From Sodiomyces alkalinus F11 (Eukaryota; Ascomycota; Sordariomycetes; Glomerellales; Plectosphaerellaceae), in the NCBI RefSeq assembly GCF_003711515.1, contig NW_021167083.1:2820201-2884200 (forward strand): 64,000 nucleotides of DNA. The letters run 5' to 3'. The translations under genes were made by a program, and so were the position numbers. The notes below the pieces were generated by a model. The model made no database searches, was not told where the DNA came from, and was given only the letters and a program-made list of their open reading frames with translations. Positions 1 through 11,129 of this stretch are shown piece by piece (within the stretch, counting starts at the first letter, position 1; every line of letters starts with the position of its first letter).

Positions 1-2440
1 TACTAAAGGCTATACTAGCGGCTATACTAGGGGCCACGCCGGGGTCCTTATACTTTCTTAGTAGGCCTAGGCCGCGTTCGAAGAAATAAAGCTACTATTT
101 TAGAAAGCGCCCGTTTTACGGTATTTTGACCCTGCTCTGCTAATACGTATCGAGCTAGATACCTCCGCTTTTATAATTAGGGCCGTTATTAGTTAGCTTA
201 AGGATATTATCAGCTATAAAGACCTATCGTATTTATATCCCATAAACTACATAGCACCGAGCTTAATTATAGTATACCCGATTCTAAGCTTATAGCTATT
301 ATTAAGTCTTTTCGGACGTAGCGCCACTACGTGGCCTATAGTCAGAGCCCTATAGTGGTCCTAACAGACTACCTAAACTATCGTTATCTACTAGATAAGC
401 CGAAGCTTAAGGGCTAGCACGCACGGTGGCTTAAGGAGCTCGCCCTATTTAATTTTAAGATTCGGCACCGCCCGGGGATATTAAACCCCGCGGATAGGCT
501 ATTAAGAAAGCCCTAGCACGCGCCCTATAAGCGCGCCCTGGTTACTAACCGGGCTAAGGCGGTAGAGTCTTTTTCGAAGCGTTTTATCGTAGGGCGTATT
601 AGGAACTAGGATAATTCCCGTGCTATCCTAATTTCTATTCCCGCTCTTAACTCCCCCTTACCGAAGGTAGTAGAGGTATAGGCGGATAATCTCTCTTTAG
701 AGCCCTTATCGAGGCGTCTTATTTTAGGCTATATCGAGAACCAGTATAGTTCCCGTAATAGCCCCGATTATAATTTTCCCGCTCCTCCTATCTTAGTAGT
801 TAAGACGTAAGCGGATAACCTTTCTTTGGAGCCCGCCCCTCCTATTTTAGTGGTTAAGACGTAAGCGGATAATCCTTTTTTAGAGCCTATATCGAGGTAG
901 TTTATTTTAGGCCTTATCGGGAAATAGCGTGGTTCCCGTACTACCCCTAATCGTGTTCCCGCTCTTAATTGCCCTACTTTACTAGAAGAGGAAGCAGAGG
1001 CGTAAGCGGATAACCCTTTTTATACTAGGTAGCGTAAAGCCCACGGTAATAATACTATATACGGATAATAGTCTAGGAGTAGTAGTATCCTTTGTTTTAA
1101 GAATCGCGTTTTTATACTAGACTACTCTGGCCTCCGATAAAAGGTCCTATAGTGTTTCTATAACGGACCCAGCGTGGGGCATTATAGGGTCGTAAGGACT
1201 ATTAAGAGGATTTCGGACTTCTACTTTTAGGATTATTTGCCTAGGGATATCCGGTAGTTTATACCCACCTATACTATCTATTAGCGCACTAAGCCGCGGT
1301 ACTATAAGCTATATAGCGAGCTAGCGAGTCTTTTAGTGCCTTAGCGCCCCTTTATAGAGATATCTATTAACTTTATTATAGGCCTACCGCCGGTTTATAG
1401 CACGGCTATAAACAGGAAACAGGATATTATCCTTATAGTGGTATACCGCCTAATAAAGTACTCGATTTATATCCACTTAAGTAGTAGCCTAATAGCAGAA
1501 GGATTTACTAAGTCTTTATAGTATCACGTCTTCCGCACTTTCGGCTTACTTAACGGTATTATCTCGGACTAAGGCTCGCTATTTATAAGTCGTTTTTAGG
1601 TAACCTTATATCGGTGCCTCGGTACCGTATAACGCCTATCTATAGCGTAATACCCGTAGACGGATAGATAGATAGAGCGATAGAATTAGAACCTCGAGTA
1701 TTACCTACGTGTATTCTATTCGCAGGAATAGGATAACTAGGTTAACCGACTACTACTCGCAGAATTTACCTATAATATAGTATAGCACTCTACGATACAT
1801 TATACCCTATCCGATACCCTAATAGGCTATAACCTAAGGGGACCTAATAAAGTATAGCTTCCGAGGGTAGGCGAGGTCCGCGCCGCCGAAGCTAAGACCT
1901 GGGCGGAATACCTTATAGCCTAGCGCCGGTCTATTTTAGATCTTATTAAGAGGGTGTAGGCCTCCTACGAACGGTATTATAATAACGGCTATGCTTAACG
2001 GAGGTTTAAGGTTGATAAGTACGTCTTACTATCCACGCAGAATATCCGATAGAAGAGGCCCTCTAAAAAGCTTAGCGATAAGTTTATCGGACTTTTTAAG
2101 GTAACTAAGATTATCGGCACGTATAGCTTAGCTTATTAGTTAGCACTACTAAAAGGTATAAGGATCTATAACGTCTTCCCTATCTCCTTACTAGAACCTT
2201 AGAGGTCCCGCGATAGATTATAGCCGGAACCACCGATAGTTAATATCGAACCGGATTCGGACGAGTATATGGTTAAAGCTATCCTAGACTACCGATACTA
2301 AGGTAAATAACGCTAGTACTTAATTAAATAGGCGGGCTATAGCGACGAGGAGAATACTTAGGAGCTAAAACGGAACGTGCCCGATAAACTCGTCGACGTC
2401 TACTTTAAGATAAGACTATCCGGGGACTATATAGCTCTAC
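1..2440 (+). pseudogene. Ty3/gypsy chromovirus pol remnant: RNase H, integrase, chromodomain
   Basis: Reading across stops in the plus frames gives gypsy pol blocks in the normal order. RNase H lies near 230-520 (HSTELNYSIPD, VLTDYLNYRYLL, FKIRHRPGILNPADRL). The integrase zinc-binding region lies near 1160-1340 with its CxxC pair degraded (TYTIY* where TCTICQ is expected). The integrase core runs to about 2100, with a degraded ISDQGS-like stretch at 1560. A chromodomain follows near 2240-2400 (SDEYMVKAILDYRY, LIK*AGYSDEENT). Nearly every defect is Trp or Gln to stop, or Cys to Tyr, as RIP produces. The RT half lies outside the window to the left. Chromoviruses use the chromodomain to target heterochromatin. 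No intact frame survives, so it is dead. The family is confident, the exact ends are not. Confidence 0.85.
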
Positions 2441-3039
2441 ACACTATTCCTATAGAAGACCCTATAGATATAACGTAAGGACGTTATCCTATCTTCCCCC
2501 TCCTTACGGATAATAAGATATACTAGGAACCTAATAGGTTTACCTATTATTCCTGTAAAGGACTAAATAAGGATAAGGGCCCACGAATTGGCTATACTAA
2601 CCTAAAAAACCCTTTAGTAGGCCGTGGAGATAAATTCTTAGATAGGGACCCCCCCTTAACCTAGATAGGGACTATATAGGCATTATTCGCCTCGGTTACT
2701 ATTTTCTTCCTTTTAAGCTTTTTACTCTTAATCTTTATTCTTCCTTTTTAAGCGTCCTGCTCTTAATCTTTATTCTTCTTCTTAAACGTAACGCTCCCGC
2801 CCCCGACCCCGTTCCTCTTCTTTTAGTATAATAGCGTATCGCCCTTAAAGTCTATTTTCCTCTACTCCTCCTTTACTTAGCCGTCACGATTAAGACACGA
2901 TTTATATTATAATAGGAGTATAGTTAAGGACTATTAGGGTTATAATAGGAATACTCTAAAGCTAGTCAAAAAAAAAAGGAAAAACCTAACCCGAAGGCTA
3001 GTAAAAAACCTAAAAAAAAATAACTATTCCTCTATATAT
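2441..3039. other. RIP-mutated sequence after gypsy pol, no coding signal
   Basis: CA and TG are nearly absent. It contains A-rich runs near 2970-3020 and pyrimidine-rich stretches near 2700-2860. It follows the gypsy chromodomain, so it may hold the element's 3' untranslated region and LTR, but I could not pair it with a second LTR in the window. Confidence 0.4.
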
Positions 3040-4560
3040 ACTATCACGGCCCTTTTAGGGCGTCCTTAAACCCTACTAACTTATTATCTAAAGGGGTAGG
3101 CTCCCGCCTAGCCACCTTACCGTTATTATCCTCTATATATACCTGGCTCTACCCCGCGGTAGTAGCCGTTACCCCCTTTTACCCGTTACCTGCGGATAGC
3201 GTTAAAGGATAAAAAGATAGCGGCGTCTTCGCCTTCTACTACTCTCTCTTCTTCTTCCCTGATAAAGGAGTTAAGGGCGTTAAAGCCTTCTTCCCCTTAC
3301 CCTTCTTTACTAATAAGGTCGGCACTATATTATTATCGTCGGGTACTTTATAAGGATCCGGGGGACCCTAAGGACCTTACGGTATAAAGCCTTAAGGTTA
3401 CGCAGGACTACTATTACTAAATATATCGTTACCTATAAAGATAACCCCCGCGGGGGCTAAGGCAGACCCTAAGGGTATAAGTATATTACTTTCCACGGCC
3501 TAAGCCTAGGCTAGGTTAAGAGTAGCTATCTACTTAAAGGCAGTGGCCGTATATTCCTAGGCTATAAGGTCGCGCTAATATAACGCTAGGCGTTATTACT
3601 CGATATCGAGCCGCTACTACTCAACGGTAAGGCGCTACTACTATAACCCGACGAATTACTTAAGGAGCGACTCTATACTATTAAGCCTTTTATAGATATC
3701 TTCCGCTATTTTCTAACGGGCATCGGTAACTTCCTTAGCTTAACGCTAAGTAGTAATAGCTTCCTTAGTAAATAACCGGTTAACCTTTAGCGTCGCTTAA
3801 CCCAGAGCCTCTTTAAGGATAACCTAGTATTAAACTGCTATAGCCTAATACTATAAAGGATTAGTAAGGGTACTATATAGGGCTAATAAGGGGACACGGT
3901 TAGTAATACTTATACGATGACTCTTATTTAGGCTACCTTTTTCGATAGCGATAACTAAAACCTTTTATAGCTACTCGGTAGCGTTCTTACCGGTAATAAG
4001 GAGCTATTATATATATTAGAAACGGGCCTATAGAGTAGTCTGTAAAGGAAAGGGCTATAGGGATTAAAGATAGCGTATAACTTACTACGCGGTATTTAAG
4101 GCTATTATACTCGGAGCAGTAGTGATACTTATTTATACGCCGACCGTTATCGGCGTATCGGTAAATTACGGCCTTAATAGTATACGTCTTCTCTTTCAAA
4201 TTAATCGCTATTAACTTACCCGTATAACGTATATAGGGGGCCCTTAGATCCCTACCTATACCGATATCCACTACCTTCTAGCGTAGAGTAACCGACGGCG
4301 TAGTAGTCGATATTAAAGGCGTAGCCGTAGTTAAAGTAGGAGGCTTTAGCATAGCCGGGGTAGTAACCTACGATAAGGCAGGTTAAGTAGCCGACTACGG
4401 GACAGACTACTTAGCGGACTATAAGGATAATACCGTAACTATAATCTTAATTCTCTTAGAGGACCGCGTTATACTCGCGGGAGTAGCGGCGTATTTATTA
4501 TTATTATCTTCCTAAGAAGGTATAGTATCTACACTATATCTTATGGTTAGCTAGTATCCT
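3040..4560 (-). pseudogene. Degenerate gag-like protein with a cysteine-rich cluster
   Basis: A minus-strand frame can be followed from about 4530 down to 3990 with only RIP-type stops. It has a Ser/Thr/Pro-rich leader, then a block near 4240-4040 with the pattern YIRYTGK..., KAVIYRYADNGRR, NKYHYCSEYNS, KYRVVSYT. Where Tyr replaces Cys the pattern reads as CxxC, then C..CA, then CHYCSEC, resembling cysteine clusters in gag-like or ORF1 proteins of fungal retroelements. The open stretch 3987-4271 would begin with GTG and is a surviving piece, not a gene. Family assignment is inference; I recognise no specific element. Confidence 0.35.
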
Positions 4561-5659
4561 AGATTAGAGATAGGGGAGTACTTATAAGATAGTAGTTAAT
4601 TAATTAATTAATTAAGTAAAGCTACTAACCGTTAGTATGCGATACCTTAGGTTAGGTAGAACTTATAAGGCGTAGTATAATCGAAAATTAAGTATAGAAG
4701 GGGAAGAAAGAATAGGAAGAGGGAATAATAGCAGGTTATAAGATATCTCTAAAAAGTAGTTATATAGGCACCTATTTTTAGTATAAAGAAGGAAGCTACG
4801 AAATTCACGGAAGGAGTAATATCGGGCCCTATATAATACTATACGAGGGAGTCTTTATAGATAGATAAAAGGGATAACCTAAAAGAATAAAAGGGTAAAT
4901 CCGAAGGCCCGGGAAAGAACCACCCTAAAACCTATTAGGAGCCCGGCGTGGGATATTAGTTTTAGCGGTGTAGTTAATAAAACGAAGGGTGGGGGTATGT
5001 ACCCGGGTTAGAGCCACGGCCGAAGAGGCTCCGTGTAGGAACCCGTCGGGGACTTATTAGGGTCCTGCCGGGGGGGCTCTGGTTCGGGGCACCGGGGGAT
5101 TTAGGGATAGGCTCGGAGGTTAGGTTCTAGAGGAGCTAAAAGGCCGGCACGGATCGGGCGCTCCTAAGGATAGGAGTATCCGGGGGAGGTCGCTATATTA
5201 GGTGCCTGCAGTAGTGGTTATAATAAGTCCCTAGTGTGAACCTATAAGGGTCTAGGTATACCTAGTCCGAGACCCCTTAAGGCATAAACAAAGTAAGTTA
5301 TTATATAGTAAACAGAATAGTCCCTCGGAGTAAATAAGGCAGCCCTCGAGGAAGTAAATAAGCAGCCCTCGAGGAGTAGAGCGTAGTCTTAAGGAGCGAG
5401 GGAGCCTCCCCCTTTAAAAGGGGAGGCTAGCGATTAATCTAACTCTTTAGCTATACCCACGTTCTAACCCTATTATAATCCTATCGTGATTATACCTGGT
5501 TCCTTACTTGACCCTACCTTTTCACTCTTTGCGACTACCTATTTGACAACCTTATAGAAAGAGACCTCTATTCCCGTTCTGCGGGTAGATATCTCTATAG
5601 AGAGGGATTCTCTATTCTATCACTTTGGTATAGATTAGCCTATTATAGGAGGGAACTAA
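4561..5659. other. RIP-mutated non-coding stretch with short repeats
   Basis: No coding frame recognised. It contains a TTAA-type microsatellite at about 4595-4614 and two near-copies of a 24-bp unit containing GCAGCCCTCGAGGA at about 5340-5378. GC-rich segments near 4920-5180 still lack TG and CA. It could include a gypsy LTR or leader, but no matching partner was seen. Confidence 0.4.
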
Positions 5660-5830
5660 CCCATCGGCACTACTATTACTGCAGAGATGCTATCGCTATT
5701 ACTGCGGAACCATCGGCACTACTATTACTATCGAGATACTATCGCTATTACTGCGAACTAACCGCTATTACTATGGGACCTCGTGTAAAGATCTCCTTAT
5801 TATATCGGCACTGCTATTACTGCGGAGATA
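5660..5830. repeat. Imperfect tandem repeat, about 48-bp unit
   Basis: A unit built from ATCGGCACTACTATTACTG and ATRCTATCGCTATTACTGCG occurs at 5661-5708, again at 5710-5757, then as partial copies to about 5830. It retains more TG and CA than its neighbours, suggesting expansion after much of the mutation or weaker exposure to it. Confidence 0.7.
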
Positions 5831-5929
5831 CCGCTAAAGCCCTGCCGTGTTTTCAACGATAGGCATATACAAAAGCCTACTAAAGGCTACGCCCGCGGGA
5901 GATATAACTAACGGCTACGCCTTTAAGGG

Positions 5930-6210
5930 GTGGATTTAAACAAGTTATTATTGGAGCTCTTCTAGAGCGTCCCTATGATAGCATTAAACAGGAGGCGATC
6001 AACCTAATAGAACCAATCAGAAGCCGGGAAAGTAAGATTAAATTTGAATAATTAAAAGGATTGATTTAAGAGCGTTTTTAAGAGCCTTTTCGAGGATTGG
6101 TTTTTAAGATAGACTGTTTTTATAATAGGGAAATTAAGAGCTGTTCGGTTTAAACCAAGGCCTCTAATTAGCTAGTCGGCCCGGAATAATGCGCACTAAC
6201 TAGGGAGGTA
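5930..6210 (+). other. Copia-type 3' internal end with polypurine tract
   Basis: Positions 6030-6210 align with the reverse complement of 50305-50480, the 3' internal end of the minus-strand copia element (shared landmarks TTATAATAG, TTTAAACC, GCCTCT, then a purine tract ACTAGGGAGGTA). It ends exactly where an LTR-like TATCGTAT begins, as a polypurine tract should. No pol sequence precedes it here, so this is an orphan 3' end. Confidence 0.6.
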
Positions 6211-6412
6211 TATCGTATTAGTACGAGCTTCGAGGTTGGGTATAGGCCTCGGGGATCAAGAAATAACAAGGGTGGACCTATGGTAAAATACCGGATAAGA
6301 TCTAAATAGAGCAGTACTTCCGGAGGAGCACTGCCCCTTATAAAAATAGGGCAAACAATACACACACACAGAGATTTCCCCCAAGTCAGAAGAGTCCATT
6401 TAACGTCCGATA
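6211..6412 (+). repeat. LTR-like segment P, copy 1 (RIP-mutated)
   Basis: It starts TATCGTAT (TGTCGTAT before mutation) right after a purine tract, and ends CCGATA (CCGACA before mutation) right before a primer-binding-like site. A TATA-like TTATAAAAATAGGG lies at about 6338. It matches 49839-50040 on the same strand, that copy being much less mutated. The TG...CA ends, the internal promoter and the two flanking replication sites support an LTR of about 200 bp. Confidence 0.65.
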
Positions 6413-6425
6413 GTTATAAGCCCGG
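6413..6425 (+). promoter_or_regulatory. Putative retroelement primer-binding site (half-tRNA-iMet type)
   Basis: GTTATAAGCCCGG directly follows the LTR-like end. With one TG-to-TA change restored it reads GTTATGAGCCC, complementary to the anticodon region of initiator tRNA-Met, the site used by copia-type elements that prime from a tRNA fragment. The same string sits at the equivalent place in the minus-strand copia element (56001-56013). Confidence 0.55.
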
Positions 6426-6654
6426 TAGCCGTTTTAGCGTAAACTAAGCATACCCCTCAAAAATAACCTTAATTCGAAACATAGAAACCCCATAAAAAAG
6501 ACAAAGACAGTCAGAGCTATTGGTGCTTATTGATGACTTATCCAGCCTATTAGGCAGTACTGCCTGCTAACCTAGGGGGTATGTCGTATTAAATATAAGC
6601 ACTTAAATAAGCCGTATATACAAGACGTGTGAATTCCCTTTTAGCGTAGTGGTA
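6426..6654. other. Short internal segment between LTR pieces P and Q
   Basis: This 229-bp stretch separates P and Q here, whereas at 49.8-50.3 kb they abut. It contains a second purine tract followed by an LTR-like start (CTAGGGGGTATGTCGTATTA, about 6572-6591). That suggests a mostly deleted internal region followed by a further truncated LTR. Confidence 0.4.
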
Positions 6655-6943
6655 TATTTCATCGCACGTTAAAAGGCACTTAGATAATTAACTTAGTAGA
6701 GTAAAAATCTCGTGTGTGTGTATTATGTTTAGTTATATCTAGGAGAGTCTCTTATACCCTTAATTTAGGTGGTGAAGACTCTATTATAGGTACTAAGTTA
6801 TTTGGATCCTACCCGGTCTTTTCCGGTATCCGCCCCTGTTATATCCTCATACCCGAGGTCCCCGATATCCGAAGCCCTTAGTTATAGCGTGGATCCCCCC
6901 TAGATCCCCTATAGACCACGTTATAGTCCGTATGCCTATACGA
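6655..6943 (-). repeat. LTR segment Q, copy 1
   Basis: It aligns with 50042-50304 on the same strand (shared GCACTTAGAT, TTAACTTAGTAGAG, GTGTGTGTATTATG, GGTCTTTTCCGGTATCCG, GATCCCCCCTAGATCCCCTATAGACCACG). Orientation is given as minus because Q serves as the LTR of the minus-strand copia element at 50-56 kb. This copy has a small extra segment near 6842-6870 and heavier TG/CA loss. Confidence 0.65.
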
Positions 6944-7840
6944 TCTATTTTTAATACGATGGTACGTGTATAATAAAAGAAAAAACCCCCTAACGGGCGA
7001 TTATGTAATTAGGTATGGAAGGTAGATATCTATAGGATTATCTGGTATTGATTTTGCCTTATAGAACTACATATTTATATAATTAATTCAGAACCTCTTA
7101 GGCCCTATTCGATATCACTTATAAGCTAGCAGAAAACTACGAAGGTGTTATAAAAATAAAGAAAAAGGCTAAGCTAATAACATAAATGCCTCTTTTATAT
7201 AATATATTTAGTCTAACTGTATTTTTTATACTTTCCTTTATTTACTAGGTACTATACTAGGTAAGGGTGCCTTCTAGTACTTATTAGTAGTTATTTCTAC
7301 TAAGATAGCGGTGTTTTATATATATAACCTTAGTAGCACCTAAAAGCTAGTAATAAGTAGAGAAACATTTACTAAGATAGGGTTTACTATTAGTTACGCT
7401 ATAACTAATAGCGAGGCTAATATTAAAGCTATTCGTAACTACGATAAGAATATCTAACTAAGACGACGATATTATCCCGGCACCCGATATACTAGTATTA
7501 GTAGTAGCTTTATATTATATTATAGTCGTATACTAGCTAAGGGGGCGTATAAATACCTCTTAACGATAGCACGGAAACTATCCGACTATTATATTAGAAA
7601 TAATCGGCGGCTTATTAGTCGGATTCGGTATAGTCTTCTAGGACCTATTTACAATTAGTTAGCGCGAGTTTTATTACCTAATTAGAATAAATAATACTAA
7701 GTAGAATAATAAAAAAGACTAAATACTATATATTTTAGTAGAAGGTTATATTCTTCTTATATATTAGTGGTTATAGCGTATCCTTATATTATATATACTA
7801 CCGTATTAAAATATCGTTAAATATAGGATCGCGGATCTTT
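6944..7840. other. AT-rich RIP-mutated stretch, unclassified
   Basis: Very AT-rich with many TATAT runs. Reading both strands I found no conserved reverse transcriptase, integrase or transposase motif and no open frame of note. No match to other repeats in the window was seen by eye. Confidence 0.4.
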
Positions 7841-8389
7841 AATAATATCCTAGGGTCCTTAGATAAGGGGAGGGGGATATTCTACGATACGTGTTAGTAG
7901 CGGGGTCGACGCGGGGGAGGCGCGGGGTAACTTACGAGGTAGGCGAGGATAAGCTCTAATATCTCGCCGTTATAAGCGTAGCTACTACTATAACTCTATA
8001 GGGGCGCGACGGCGGCGACTACGACTATACTAATACTACTAGCCCGGCGGAGGGCGGCGTAGTACGCCTAGAGGGCGCGGGTCTAATAGGTGGCCGCCTA
8101 CTAGTACTTACGGATATACTATAATAGGATTAGTAACGAGGACGTAACGTATACGGTATAATAGAGAAGGGGAAAACCTATAAAGGGTATCAGGGTAGCG
8201 TAGACGGCGGCGGCGGCGGCGATAAGGGTATTAGCGGTATTATAGTAAGGGAGGGGAACCTAATAGGAGGACTAGCGGAGTAAAGGCGTAGCGGGAGCGT
8301 AACGGGGATAAACCGGAGCGTAGTGGCTATTACTACGATTACTATTAATATATTTAACGTAATAAGCGCCCGCCCCTAAATCAGATTAG
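7841..8389. other. GC-rich segment left of repeat copy A, with GGC microsatellite
   Basis: An unusually GC-rich stretch for this window, with a (CGG)n run at about 8204-8222, but still poor in TG and CA. It has no counterpart next to copies B or C. It may be the internal part of the element whose end is repeat A. No coding function recognised. Confidence 0.4.
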
Positions 8390-9570
8390 TAAATATAGCA
8401 CACAGCGGGAGCGTAATAGGAGCGTAATAAGAATACGATAAAATGACTTACCGGGCGGATTTTACTAAGGAGCCGCTTAGTAGTTATAGGCTAAGGACAC
8501 GATATAAAAGGTATAGGGAGAAGACCTAATAGTAGGCGTAGGCGCGGATTATACCGGGTTAGAATATAGAGTAAGAGCGTAGAGCGGGCGCGACGATATT
8601 AGAGCGGGGAACTTATAGTAGAGGACTAAGGGGTAGCCGGCCTTTAACACGTATAGGCGCTAGTACCGGCTCCCCTTTTAGTAATAGAGGTCTTATTACT
8701 AGGTATTTAAAGGGGTAAAGGAGTTAGACTAAGGCGGGCGTTACAGGGGCGGAGCGGGGGCGGCGTAAGGACGGTATAACCTGGGACCCTATTAGATCCC
8801 CTATACTATAGGCGAATAGTACCGGGGGATCCCGCACAGGAGCTTTAGGGCTATACTTATACCGTACTAACTATATAAAACTCACATTGAAAATAATAGC
8901 TTAAAGAAGGAAAAGAGGAAAGGAGGAAAAGAGAGGAAGAGAAAGAGGTTTATAAAAGAAGGGAGCGGTAGGTTAGCCCTATAAGTCACTATACCTTCCA
9001 GGGAATAGTAGCCACGCCCGGCCTATACTATAGCGCCTACCCCGGAGAGTCTATATAGTGCGAGTAAGGGAGGTATATAACTAAATAAGGGCTACTATAA
9101 ATAATAGGTATATAAATAAGGTTTAGGAATATATAATAAATAAGGGAAGGAGTAAGAGGGGGGTAAGCGCGCCCCCCGCCCCCCTCCCTATAAAAGGGAG
9201 GGAGGGCATAAAGGGTACCGCGGCGAGGGGAGAATAACCTCGCCGGATCCGGAATAAAGGAAAGGATAACGGCGAGTAACCGTAATGATAGCGCACTAAG
9301 GGCGTATATAACCCGATATAGTACTTACTAGACTAACTAGCTAACCCCTATTAATTATTAGCCCGGAGGTAAGATCCGGTTTTCGAATAACGATAAAAAC
9401 GGGGCCGCGGAGTAATACCGTAGCGGCCACGCACGAAGGAACTTCCTTATATAATAGGAGCGTAGGGATTTTTATCTATTAACGGTTTCCCCTCGAAAAT
9501 TAGAGAAGGACTATTCCCTATGTAGCTAGCCTAGCTTAGCTAAGCGAGAGCAGAGTAATAAATAATAATA
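8390..9570 (+). repeat. Three-copy repeat family, copy A
   Basis: It aligns with 29645-30790 (copy B) throughout, and its last 430 bp with 31119-31520 (copy C). Landmarks: TTACCGGGCGRA at the left, AGGCGGGCGTTA, GGTACCGCGGCGAGGG, GATCCGGTTTTCGAATA, and at the right GCTAGCCTAGCTTAGCTAAG then GCGAGAGCAGAGTAA and an AAT-rich tail. A constant right end with an AAT tail and a variable left end is the pattern of 5'-truncated non-LTR copies in plus orientation. No coding motif was recognised, so the class is inference. Confidence 0.6.
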
Positions 9571-9698
9571 ACAATAATGATAATATCCTAGGCAGGATAT
9601 ATTAGCTTTATATCGAATACCTTAAGTGCCCTTTAGTAGAATACGTATTATAATATATCGAACTATTACTATATACTAATTACTTGATATTTATTTAT

Positions 9699-9762
9699 CT
9701 TACTCCGCTATTCTATCTAATCTATAAGAGCCTTATTTAGACTATATAGTCCTTCTCGGGTA
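9699..9762 (-). mobile_element. Short 3'-end fragment of LINE family L
   Basis: TTACTCCGCTATTCTATCTAATCTATAAGAGCC followed by TAGACTATATAGTCCTTCTCGGG matches the 3' ends of LINEs L1 (22.8 kb) and L3 (56.13 kb) in the same minus orientation. It is an extreme 5' truncation of about 65 bp. Confidence 0.65.
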
Positions 9763-11129
9763 TAATATACTATCTATGGTATAGTAGACAAAGGCCTGCG
9801 AAGAATCTAAAGAGTAAGGTGAAGATATAGAAGCTAAGCTACTAGCTGGAAGAGCTTTATAGCAGGGGATACTAATATCCCTTTATAGGATACTAACTTA
9901 TCTGTATCTATAAGGTATATATATAGCGTAGTAATACCGTCCTCCGAAAAAAGTAATCGTCTCGATTACTTAGATAGGTAGAAACTATGTTTAGTAAGCG
10001 AGAAAGGAAAAGTAGAGTCTAGCCATAGAAAGAAAAGACCTGATAAGAAAACCTTTAGTAAACTATCTTATTATCTATTTCCCTTTTTATCTCCTTAAAC
10101 GGAGCTTAACTAAATTTTAGCCGCGCCCTGCTATAGCATTTATGCTCGCGATTATAGCTGTATCTGCGGATATAACTAAGTCTATCCCGTTATCTACGTC
10201 TACGGCTATAAGTGTGAAATCGGTTAAGACTAGGTCTAAATGCCTAGATTTAGCTATGACTACCTCTACTATACTAGTTACGTAGTTAACGTCTAGGCCG
10301 TTAGATTATTAAACTCGTCGTATAGGACTATAATTCTCTCTTCGATATCTATAGAAGATAGCTCTATATTACTAAGCCTTCGATTAACGGTATTTTTCCT
10401 TACCTTGTTACTTTTCTTATAATCGTCTAGTAATTCTTTACTATCTCTTAAAGCACCTTTTACCTTAGATCGATAGATAATAAGTTAACGCTAGGTATCG
10501 GTCTTAAGCGCGTTCCGTTTTATCTTTAGTTATATAATATAGTTTATTACCGTTATTTCTAAGTTAAGTATATCGGTAGTAGTAATAGTTTACGATATAG
10601 CCGTAGTCTACATTAGTGCAGGTATTAGTTATATAGGAATAGGAACTAGCGTTCTAGATATAGTTATCTTCTGTTTTTTCCGCTAAGAACTAGATCCTAA
10701 TGAATTCGGAGATTAAAGTCTTTTATATCGTCTATTATTAAAACTATTCTTATAATAGCTAACTAGGTCTACGATTATTCGATCTCTATTAGGGAAGTCA
10801 GCTAAAACGGTCTAATAATTCTTTTATTTCCTAGTATAAGAGCGATTATATGATACTTAGGAGGTTATCCTCCTCCTACTATTTTAATTCTTAGTGTAGC
10901 GATTATTCTAATTTTTTAAGATTACCTATATTCGGACTAGCTGTAACTACTACTTAATCCACGCTTATTCCTTTTCGGACCCTTGTATTATTACCTTCTT
11001 ACTCCCTATAACTACCTATCCAATATAATAATCGCTCTACCTTTCTAAAGGGTATAAGGACCGTTAAGGAGTATCGATAAGAAAACGATATCTTCTTATA
11101 AGAATATCCCCTATAACTAGCTAACTAAT
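9763..11129. other. RIP-mutated stretch upstream of gypsy gag
   Basis: No firm coding motif. From about 10860 on it leads into a readable gag-like frame. The part 9763-10860 holds AT-rich sequence with remnants of CA/TG near 10020-10250 and may contain the leader or LTR of the gypsy element that follows. Confidence 0.35.

Noticed and set aside
5660..5830. CRISPR-like array
   Set aside because: Units are imperfect tandem copies with no spacer pattern, and the organism is eukaryotic.
7171..7840. Mitochondrial DNA insertion (NUMT) because of very AT-rich sequence
   Set aside because: No recognisable mitochondrial protein or RNA, and the TA excess matches RIP elsewhere in the window.
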